From the NCBI GenBank assembly GCA_944474755.1, contig OX104119.1, forward strand, positions 50,251,171 to 50,315,170: DNA of 64,000 bases. The letters run 5' to 3'. Position 1 is the stretch's first letter. Every line of letters starts with the position of its first letter. A program made the translations under genes and the position numbers. The notes beneath the pieces are model-generated. The model worked only from the letters and a program-made list of their open reading frames with translations. It was not told where the DNA came from and ran no database searches. Shown here in pieces: positions 21,728-33,700 of this stretch. The stretch comes from Limnoperna fortunei (taxonomy: Eukaryota; Mollusca; Bivalvia; Mytilida; Modiolidae).

Positions 21728-24700
21728 GTAGGTTACCAACGATTAACATGGAAAATGTTTGATAATGCTATATTTAGTTGCTTCCGTGTTGACGGACATT
21801 ATTAAATTTGTTTATGCTGCTCATTTACTTTGGTTCCATTCGATCCTGAAAAATGCCATAAACACAGAGACTTAAAATTAAGTTATCCCTCCATCTTCAG
21901 AATATATATTTTAACAAAGTGTATTAGAATAAAACCCCAACATCAAATAAATATACATGACATCTCTCTGCCTCATGTGTAATGTCCCACATTCATTCCT
22001 TATTAGAACAAATGATTTTAATATAAGCCAAATAATAGCATTGCAAATCAGATGAGTGATCTTTGGCACAGCCTCATATTTCAACTCGTTTTTAAGGCTC
22101 ATACAAAAAAAACTTTTGCTATACATGTAAGTAACACCCAGCTGTGTAATGCAGTTTTTTACTTCCTGTTTTTATTATTCCATATTGTACCCCATCTTTG
22201 CTAGCCAAGTGTTATGTTCAGGTATCGAATCGTAACCCTTGGCTAGTGAAGATGATTGTACCCTTTATTCCAAAAATCCAATAAAATTATTTCATGATAA
22301 CACATCCATATTTCATACGAGGCCTCACAAATATTCATTCTTGACTTTTGCTACAAAATTGTAATTTATTTCAGCCATTTCTGTTTCTTATGGGTTTTAC
22401 AGACGTTACAACATGTTTTTTATATTGCCCACTATATATTGTGGTCATGTTTTTTTCATTGAGAAATTCACCTTCATACGTCACCGTGGTATTCTGCGGT
22501 ATACCATGTTCTGTCCACAATATACTGTGACCCACCCTTGTCAACCACGGTGGATTTTCAATTTCCTTTTATCCTTACACAATGAAAAAGTTTAAATATT
22601 TCGATTTAATTTCAAGATTTGTTTAAAAATGCCCTTTTTATACATTTGTTTAAAAACAAAATTAATCTTTGTTCTTGCTATTCAGGTTGCTAAAGTCCAT
22701 TCAGAATACATTCCTTACTGATTTAGATAATAATAATTCCCTTCAAGTGTTCTTATTTGTAATTTATTATATGCATCCTTAAAAATTAATGAAAATCAAA
22801 TATTATTGATTAAATGTTTCAGAAATGTATTTTTATTATTTTGGAGTTTTATACATGTACAAATGAACTTTTAAAAACCTATTTCAGTTGCAAATGCTGT
22901 CCTGCAAATAAAACTTGAAACCAAACGTATGTGCACAATAATTGTTCGGGAAAAAAGTTGTTTTGAAAGATGTTTGTTGTAATTTATTATTGCTTTATCA
23001 TTATATTTCAGGTTGGAACCAAAGATTCATTTTAGAAATAATTCACTGGGGCTGTGGTTTCTGATTGTTCTTCAACTGGGTGACCATTTATGTCATATTA
23101 TTTTACTAGTATCTCCATCGACAGAGAGGGATAAAATAATGACATAAATGATCACCTTATTGTAAAACAATGATAAATCACAGCCTGCCTGCATTATTTC
23201 TATTCTAATAAGACAATTACGGCACATTTATGATATTTACATACCTACTATATAAAAACATAATTTCTGTCATAAACTGGCTGTTCCGTCAATGTAACAC
23301 ACAATATATTGCAACTGATAATTATAGCACATGCTGCTATTTATAAGATTAATTTGTCATACACAATAGCTTTCCAGTGGAAGTTACAGTTTTGTCATCC
23401 CAGCAGCCATTCAGAATACTCCCTTCTCGCCGCCTGTTGCTTTTACATACATTTTGTAAATCATTTTTTTTACCAGTTTTGTTCTCAAAGCCTTTGAAGC
23501 ATGTCATATTGGAATACTTATTTATCTTTGAATAGCTACAAAAAATCTAGTTATCTGTTCTTGTAAATGAAAAGGTAAGAACTTCATTTATATGTTGTCT
23601 GTAATCGGTTTAACAGCAGGGTCCAATAAAGATATTCACTAAAATTCAACCAGTTGATATGAAACATCAAAAAGACATGGCTATTCATGGGAAATAGTCA
23701 TCTTTGACACTGTTCAAATACATTTCAGCTTTTGTTTTCATTGGTGAATATTCAGTTCAGGCTATAAAAAACTGGCTATGACCATACCATACATGTATAT
23801 ATTAAAGTGTGTTGTAATTTACATAAACTTTGCTTTACATTTTAGAAATAAACCAGAATCAATTGATATTACAGTTGCAGGTAAGTTTGTTCCTTATATC
23901 TTTAGGCAATAAACATTTTAAAAGAATTCTTTATAAAAGTAAAGAAAATATACTTATTAGTTTGTTTGTTGATGCCACTATCAGCAATGTTTTAGATGCC
24001 TCTGTGGCTGAGTGCTTAAGTTAGTTACATGTAGTCATCTACTATTGATCGTGTGGCTAGTCAACATTGAGGTTGCTGGTTTTAGTCTCACTAAGGGCAG
24101 GGTATGCTGTTCGACTTCAACCTTAAATTGCAAGAATTGCCAGTATTCTTGCCAAAGGTCTGGGGTTTTCTCTTTGTACTGTGCCTGCAGCTCCCCTAAT
24201 ATAGCTGAAAGTAGCATTAAACAATAATTTAACAAGCAAACACTGTTTGTAACAGGCAATGTTTTGTTTTATTCATGGCTTCTTTGGAAAGGAGGTAATG
24301 TCTGGTGTAAACCCAGTTTGACAGAAAAAACTGACATAATTACTTATCAATTAAGTTTGTATAATTTATTGGACATACATGTATAAAACTTGTAAATGTA
24401 ATTAAGTGAAGGCATGGCAACCAAAAAAGGATAGAACTCGATAATTATCGTTGTGTGGTTTACATGTATGCTACTCTTACAGTTTGATTAATAACAAAAT
24501 GACAGAGTTGAGAATAAAATAATTGGGTTTTAAATGTTTAGGTTAAAATTTATATTGTTGCATATTATTTACCTGTAAACTTTTGGTTCTTGGTGAATGT
24601 AGGATCTGATGAATGAGTAGATTGGTGCCTCCCTCTCGCGGTTAATGAGGATTATAGTTCCATATCTATAATTATGTATAATTGCTTTATTTATAGAAAG

Positions 24701-27700
24701 AAACTATGTAGGTTTTTGTATCTTCTATTTGCCCAACATTGATGCTGGTGGTTGTGAAAAACAGTTCTTCCATAAATGGCAGATTTCTGTACTTGTTGCT
24801 TCATCCAATGGAAACACTGGAAACAAGAATGTTGTTATAGACACATGTTGCTTTCGAGCATTTTGATTAGATGTTGTATATTAAACAACGGAGAACCTTT
24901 AGGATAATGTTATGTTGAAAAGACTTGTAATTTACATGTAGAACCTTTAAATCTTAATACTTTAAAAAATCTTTTTCAGATTTTGATGGAGTTTTATATC
25001 ACTTATCAAACCCAGAAGGAGACAAGAGCAAAATTGTTGTATGTTATTTACATTATTCACTATTTCCCTGTCTTTCAAAAGGTTTACTCAATTTTTAAAA
25101 AATAAAATTTATGGAAATACTTGGTTCTTAACAAAGACATAACATCAAAGTTAACATTGTCATTCCATTGTTTGTTTTAAGAGTGAAAATCAGAGTTATA
25201 ATTAATATGGTGAATGTGGGCGGGCGGGGAAAAAATTTTTGTAACAGTTTCTCAGCAACTACTAATCACATTCCTTTGAAATTTGGTATGCAGCCATTTC
25301 TGTCTTTGAAGGTTTTTTTCATGTACCTTAGTGTGACTTTTAAAAATCTGTCTCTCATTGACGTATTCCTGAATATATATAATAAATACAACATTGACCA
25401 GTCCATAGCTTTTCATAATCTTCTTACATGTGTTCATTTCTTAAATGCACTTAATGTAAGTCCAAACCATCAGCAGTATATTGTAAAATATAAACATTCT
25501 TAATTATAATTGGAAACATATATAATGTTGCTTTAAACATCCCATCATTCTTAAAAAGTATACTGCTTAATTAAAAAGGCTGTGTACAGAGCAACTCGCA
25601 CATTGTCTGTCATGAGTCGTGACAGGTAAAAAATTAGAGATCCAATTAACATTTTCCAACAAAGTACTGAACCTAACGACCTGTGACTTTAATTGGGCAT
25701 CAGTGTTATAATAAAATGACTGTTTATTTAATGTTTATTGTTTTTCAAAATGGTTAATGCACCATTTAACCAATGAGAAGAAGTAGAGTACAAAGGTCCT
25801 TAACAAAATACCGTTACTGATTAATAATATTCAGCTTAAATTGCATTTTTATACCTTGTTTGGGGGGGGGGTATATAGGAATCACCCTGTCTGTCTGTCC
25901 ACCTGTCCACATCCTTTGTAAGCGCAACTCCTCCTAAACCGCTTGATGAATTTAATGAAACTTATCATAAAGGAAGTACATTATATGTAGATGTGCATGA
26001 AGGATTTTTATTGACCTCATCATTAAGGGGAGATAATGGGACTTGAAAGCAAAGCGGGGGGTATCCCTTTGTGGGCGTGCTCACAGTCCACACTTTTTTT
26101 CTACTAAAATATGATAGGTCTTGTAAAAACACTGAAGGTACAGTAAAAGACTTCTATGACTGTACCTCCTGTTATATATGTATAAAATATGTCAAGTTTG
26201 GCATCCTCTACTGTGATTCTGAATTATATTTTCACTTTCTCTTTGAAATGATAATACTTTAATTGTTATTAAACCTAGAGAATTTCTCACAATATACTGA
26301 GATTGGTCTGTGTCTGCATGTATGAATGTGTGACATATAAAAATGTTTATTGCTAGTTTGAAATTGACAAAAAAATACTGGTATGTCATTTATAAATAGT
26401 TTTATTTTTAGTTTAATTTTATTTCTTTATATACATATGGCATGATGAAATAGAAAACTTTTTGAAATTAAATTCTAAAATAGAAAATACAAGGAAATTA
26501 CTTTTATCAGAATGAAAATTGCAGACATTTTATTGGTTGTTGACATATTACTTCCTTGTTTTGTATCTAATTTTGTATTTTATGTATTGGAATGTTTCTT
26601 ATTCTAATTTTGTTTTATTGTAGGTTAGCATTTCATTAAAATTTTACAAAGATTTACAAGATCATGGAGCAGATGATGTGAGTTTTTATAGGCCATGATA
26701 AATAATGAAAAAAATATTATATCATATGAATTCATAATTTTTATCTCCCTGCTTCGAAAAAGAGGGGGGGTATACTGTTTTACTCTTGTCCTTCTGTTCG
26801 TCCGTCCGTAACAAACATTTCTGTCACAGTTTTCTAAGCAACTATAAGGTGCAGAAACCTGATAATTTGCATATTGCTATAAACTATAGTACCATATGTT
26901 ATTGATGTAACCAAACATACTCTCTTAAGTAATTCAGACTCAAAATAAAGCTCAAAATTACAACAAAAGTACTTAAATGACTAGGTGATACTAGTACTTT
27001 TGTTGTTAAATATTGATCTTCATTTTGATTAACATAAATATTTATGAGATAAATAAGTACACGTAAAGAACAGGTTTAAAAGATAAATAATTTAGAGTAA
27101 ATCGCTTTTGAGGAAAATTTTGATAAAATACGTAATGGACTTGTCAGTCTTTATTGTGTTTGTCGACAACACAAAGTGTCATCAAGGATACCAATATTAT
27201 AAAATTTACTATGCCAGAAGCATGCTTCGTCAAATCATGACTCGTCAGTGGCACTCAAAGGCTATGTTTCTGGACAGTTATTTTAATATTTTTCAGCTAA
27301 TTAAAAGAGAGTATGGTGCTTTTCTAACCACACCTGAAGATGGTAAGTTTTCATAATTTAGTTTAGTTATCAGGGGTCACCACACTCTAAAAAAGTAGGG
27401 AGAAGTGACTTCTCTCTGGCAGCCAAACAGGGAGAAGTCAGGCCCTGATAGTGAGACTTCAGGAGACAATAGGGAGAAGTCAGGGGGACCGTACAAATAA
27501 TAAATTTCGCGGTAGTTAACATATATTTTTCATTATTTTCGGCAATTTCCAGGATTATTTCTTTTGTGTTTTAAAACCATAACACACATAAATTCAGTTT
27601 TTTTTTCTTTTTCATATTATTCATGATATGCACTATCAAACAGTACATAACCTTTATCATTAATCAATGAAAAAAACACCAGATATAGGGACTATTTTTC

Positions 27701-30700
27701 TATCTACTTCAGTACTTGTAGCCATACAAGGTATTCACAAATAAAAATAGATCAACAAAAATATTTGTATATGTGTAGACATAAACTTCATTCATGAGTT
27801 CTTGTATCATAATATTCCTAACAGTTTGTTATGAACATGCCATGTTTATCTCATCAAATTTCCAAAGAAGATAGATAGAATAACATTACATTAACCCAGA
27901 AATAAATCTTTGGTTCAGCACACTTCCACTTGGATAAAGTTGTGCTGATCCAAATTGCTTCATGGGACACCCATCTACAGAACTTATCATGATGTCAATA
28001 ATTACAATATATCTGTATTCTTTCATGTGGAGCTCATATACTTATCAAAGAAAATTGTTAAAGTACAATACTCTTTGAAAGAACTGAAGTTTGACACCAA
28101 TTAAAAGTGTTTGTTCATAAAAAAAATTACGATTTTTCATTATGGGCCATTGTACATTACTTTTCTTCGTTGTTGACTTCCGGTAATTAGTCACATCCGG
28201 TAAATAAACAAATGGCGCGAGACGTAAATCGTTTGAAAATATGTTAAATACGCATATTGTTTGCCGTTTTTATTGGAATTACACATTAACTGATAAATTG
28301 GTAGTCCGGGTGAAGTATTTGGACCAGATTAACAAGTATCTTATGTGAACCATCGGGCGACTCGAGAGAAATGACAGGGCGACTTCGACTTCGCTTTTGA
28401 GGCGCCTTAGGGCGACTTCAGGTACTAGTAGGGCGACTTTGTCGCCCACTTCACCCAGTGTGGTGAGCCCTGGAGTTATAAAGGTTTATTGCATGAATAT
28501 TAGGAAAAATTGTCCCTCGCAAGAGTGTATATTACACTCCCTTTCTCAATATTCATGAAATAACCCATTTATAATATAGTAATAATCTTTGGGGTGCTTT
28601 TTTCCATTATCATTGCTATTTTGTAATATTTTAAATAGGTCCAATATTATCATATTTTCACTTGCTCAATATTTTGTTAAGTACAGTTAACAGTCGATTT
28701 TTCTTTAGCTGGTCTATGAATTTTTTAACTTTACTTTTATCGACAATTGAATTCACTTCCATTTGTTCAGTTTCAAGAGGTTCTGCTAATTTATCCTCGA
28801 CTGCAGATCATGTAGGTTGTTTCTGGCCATGTTTGTTTAACAAATGACAGTACAAATATAACAGCCGATGTTCGGAACACATGTGGACTTTTCCCGTAAA
28901 TTACAAAAAAGACAGAGACTTGTAAAATATGAAAATATACAGCAATTAATTCTTATATGAAATCAAATGGGAAAAATTATAACTATATAATAAGAAGTTT
29001 TTGAAACTGATTTCTTGAGATAATAATGAAATTTAATTTATTTTTCATGATTAAGTAATCATTTGATGAAATGAATTTAGTTTTACATTTATTAAGCAGG
29101 GCATTTCTAACATGTTACATGGCATAAGATGTATTGTATTAACTAGCTGTTTCAGCAAACTAATTTTTGCATTGCAACACAGAAATTGATCTGAATTAGT
29201 TGAATGATAACAATATGTTAATTATTAGACATATGCTCCTTACCATGTGAATTTACAAGAATCGTCATCTGTATTAACCTTTACTTTCAGGAACTGTCAT
29301 AAAGTAGATTACAAAGCATTAATATTGTTTGTTAATTTGAATGGTGTTTAACATCACTTTCAGCAATTTTTCATCTACATCATGGCGTTCAGTTTTTATT
29401 GGAGGAGGAAGCCGGAGAACCCAGAGAAAACCCCTGACATGCAGTAGGAAAACTGGCAATCCTTGTCAAGCAAGCTTAAGATTGTAGTCAAGTACACCCT
29501 GCCCACAGTGAGACCCACAACCTCTTTGTTGACAGATACCCCTCAAAGCATTTATAGAAAAAACTCAAATGTTACCTCTTTAGTAAATATGATCAAGTTA
29601 TGCTCTATACTGGGGAACACTCATGACGTTTTCATCGTGGAAATTACTAGTACAATTATGAGTGTACAGTCATACATGCTTATGTTTCAATGTCATATTA
29701 GTTTTACAACTATTATCTGCAAGCTCTGTTCATCCAAGCTTTTTTTTATCATGAATAAGATTTTTACTGGTCCCTTCGTTGCCTGTAATTATTGCTAATA
29801 TGGCATACTTATTACTAAAGTTTCCTCAATCTCATAAAAAAATGATGGAATAATTACAGAAAACTTTTGGCCAAACTTACATTTTTGAGTAAAGAATCAA
29901 TTCTGTAGTATAATATTTCAGTATAAGCTTATAATTGCGCTTGCATAGATGGATAACTGACTTCTGAGTTTTAATTGTCCGATATACATTTCCACTTGTT
30001 TTGTCCAATCTGACAAATGTTTAGCCCTGCCTCTTTGGTCCAGTATTATTTTATCTCTGTATACATTTGTAGCCATAATGGTTTGTAAAAACATATAGCA
30101 TTTACTATACATAGTGTCTTATAGACAGGTTTAACTGTAAACGGCTGTTGATCCTGTACAAAGACAAAGGAGAAAGTGCTCAAAGTGTCATAAAGCCTCA
30201 AATACCAATACTATTATATTGCAATAAATACAATAATTTATGTTTTTTCAGGTTACAATGTATCATTGTTATACAGTTTAGACAATATTCCTGATGACTT
30301 TGAAGAAATTGTAAAGAAAGCATCATTATTGAAGAGAAATTGTTTTGCCTCTGTTTTCGAAAAGTATTTTGAATTCCAAGCCAAAGGGGAGACCGGAAAC
30401 AAAAGAGCCGTCATACAATACAGAGATGACGAAACCATGTAAGAGAAAAAAATAGACTATTGTTACAAAAGAATTAGGAAATTTGACATGTCTTAATATA
30501 ACACTTGCCATTATATTGTATGCAGTGATCAAGATTTTCTGATAATGGGACATTTTCCAATAACCTCTAGATTTCCAATGGGTCAATAATGTTTTTGTAA
30601 AGACCTCTGAATTCCAATGGGTTTTCATGTTCGAATGTAGTAAAAAGACACAAAGCCTCAGAATCACTGAGTATGATCCGATATATAGCTTGTCAACACC

Positions 30701-33700
30701 CGAATTTAAAGGTGACTGAGCATTGTTTTGCCTGGCTATAATCTTAAAAGATTTGCAGTTTTTCTGCCAAAGACGGGCTTTTTCTTCCAGATACAAAGTG
30801 GATGCGTGATACAGCTGAAAAATCGTGCAAAGTAGTATAAAACCCAAAATATAACAAAATAAAAGGAAATGTACCAAAACTTTTGTCATTCAAAAAGTCT
30901 GGATAAATTAAAGGCAAACATTGTTGTTTAGCAATCTCTTTTTATCTCTTCTTATGACTTTTTTAATTTCTAGGTATGTGGAAGCTCAGAAGGACAGAGT
31001 AACAGTGATATTTAGTACAGTTTTTAAAGATGATGATGACATTGTTATAGGAAAATTATTTATGCAGGTAAAATTTGTGCCCCCTTTTTCAGTATAAGGG
31101 GCCTCTGTGTATGTTCCCTATCTGACTTTAGGCAAGGTTCACTCATCTTCTTGCTGTGGAGTGCCAGTTATCTGTCGGAGCTTAATGCTTCTCATCAGAC
31201 ACTCAAATAAAATGGGGCAGCATTAAATTAGTTGAAAAATTTGCATACAATTTAAAAAAAATTAAGAATCAGTAATGTTGATCTGTTCTGCAAAACAGCT
31301 TTCCGTGCATATGGTTAGGCCGTTACCAGGCTTACATGTATTTTATAGGGAGGTAGAAATATAAATTATGCTTAATAAATTTTGAAAAAAATTGCAGCAG
31401 GGGCTTTTGGGTTAATTATGCAGAATCATTTTCAGAAAGCCTAACACTGTTTAAACAAACTGTTTGGTTATGTAGATATATAAAACTTTGTATATTTTTT
31501 AATGTTTTAAGAAATGGATGAACGACCTTGATATCAAAATTCTGATTTTAAATGGCAACAGATACAGGCAACAAAGGACTTCATATTCGATTTCAATTGA
31601 TTGTAGAAAAAAAAAAGCAACATTGATAGTGAGGCAATTTATACCTCACTTGCCTCAATGGTAGTTATGGCCTTGGCATATTTAGCAATCAAGTCATTGC
31701 ATATAATCACATTGAGTAACATAGCTTGTATTAATTGGTTGTGTGGATTATCATGTAGTATTCACCAATTTTCAGGAATTCAAGGAAGGAAGAAGAAATT
31801 ATCAGCAAGCTCCACAAGTGTTATTTAGCCACAAAGAACCTCCAATGGAATTACAAGGAACAGATGCCAGGGGAGGTGATAATGTGGGATATATTACATT
31901 TGGTAAGAATTATGTGAAAGGTCATAATATACAAACAGTTAACTTTTGTATGATATGTGGCTAATAGTGTCTGCTGTATTATGGTGACAAAGCAGTATCA
32001 GCTTGTATTGTCTGTAGCCCAAGGCTGATATTAGTCATGTGGTTATACACCATTAGTTACGGATTTTGTCATGTATTGCACTCTTTATCATATTAGACAT
32101 AAAGATATGGGATATAAAGTCATTTTTCAAACATTTTGTAACTTTACAATGGATTACTCGCCATTTGTTTACTTCCTGGATACATCTCAATATTAGGCCG
32201 AATTTTACTGCAGTTATAATCCGAAGTTAGTTTTGTGATTTGTCGGATTAACGGCAGAATTCAGTCCTATTGCTCGTAATGTAGCAAATAAAAATTCTAA
32301 CTTTGGTCTATTTAAAATTTAAAAATAATATTTATCTTCTTTACGTTATTAGAGCTTTAGACATTGTGAAACTAAAAGGAAACCATCTTTATTGAAGAAT
32401 ATAGTTGACAAACACAATGCACAGCGGGTTATTAAAAACGGCAATAACTATCATCACATATCAATAATGATCAATTTTAAACATGAAACCGATAAAAAAA
32501 ATTGTGACACTGTGGAAAGATATCAAGATAGACCAGGTCTGATTATAAATGCAACTTCTTTTGGATATCAAAGTGCAAGGAGTGATTCACTCCCGCTCTG
32601 CTACATTCCGAGTGATGGGACTAAATGTGTACCCTCGCAAAAAAATAAAACAAGGGTAAGAGTATTCGTTCTAATCTGCAGTGACAAATCAGTAAGCAGA
32701 AGAGTATCAAACCTTAACAAATTATCATAATGGATTAATAAAAAATCCCTTTTAAAATTTGCTAGAGCTTTCAAATTCTTTTAAAATATATTATATTTAA
32801 TGCCATTGTGTTTGATAAATACATAAGCTGCTGATAATTTCTGAAGATGAGTGTCTCTGTAATAAATGAGACATTTTGGACCTGTAAAATTTTGTTCTGT
32901 CCTGTAAAACTGTGATTATCTTGTGGAAAAGCTTTCTTAATTTCTTTGACTAAAAGTGCTAATTTCTTTGTATCAAATAGAGCCAAAAATGATTGCATGA
33001 AAAGATATGTTATTCCTATTTTGCAGTATTTTTCTTTGATATTTGTGTGCGATATTATTTAATCTCACTCTACTAGCGTGAGATTGGCCCATCTCAGCTC
33101 GCTGTCAAGACATCGTTAAGTAAACACTGTGACGTCACAATGTTACGAACCAGAGATAAACAGATTATTTACGTTTTATGAAACTCGATGCATTTTCTCG
33201 TCATCTTATCTCAGGGCTGTTGCCCTTCAATGATGCATGAGATATAGACGAGAAAACTCATCTCGTATAAAAAACCGTAAATAATCTATAAATATCCATC
33301 ATTCTGTCAGGTATGCCTGTCAATACGCCCATACCCTTTACCATGAAGTTTTATGCAGTGGCAACCATTGTAAGCCATGGTTTTCAGCAATTGAGGCACT
33401 TAAAGCGTACAGAGCCAGTGACAGGTACAGGTTTCGGAAAAAGTTTTTTTTGGGAACATTACTGATAATGATAACATTGATAATTTATCAGTAAGGCTTT
33501 AAATATTGAATGCTTTTGAAGGTGGATTATAAATATCAATTTTTTTAAAATGGAATTCTTTGTAGGTTACAATACTCCACTTCGAAGAAGAGGGGTATAC
33601 TGTTTTACCCTTGTTTGTTCATCTGTTCATTGGTTTGTTTGTCATTCCGTATCAAAAATTTCTGTCCCAGTTTTCTAAGCAACTATAGGATTCAGAAGCC

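Noticed and set aside
30326..30889. 187-residue minus-strand open frame overlapping ARPC2 exon 6
   Set aside because: It is antisense to a well-supported coding exon and its downstream intron; composition follows the complement of ARPC2 and AT-rich intron.
32392..32730. 112-residue plus-strand frame in ARPC2 intron 8
   Set aside because: Not recognised, no splice context or start context, and it lies within an intron of a confident gene; probably random, though a fragment of a repeat is possible.
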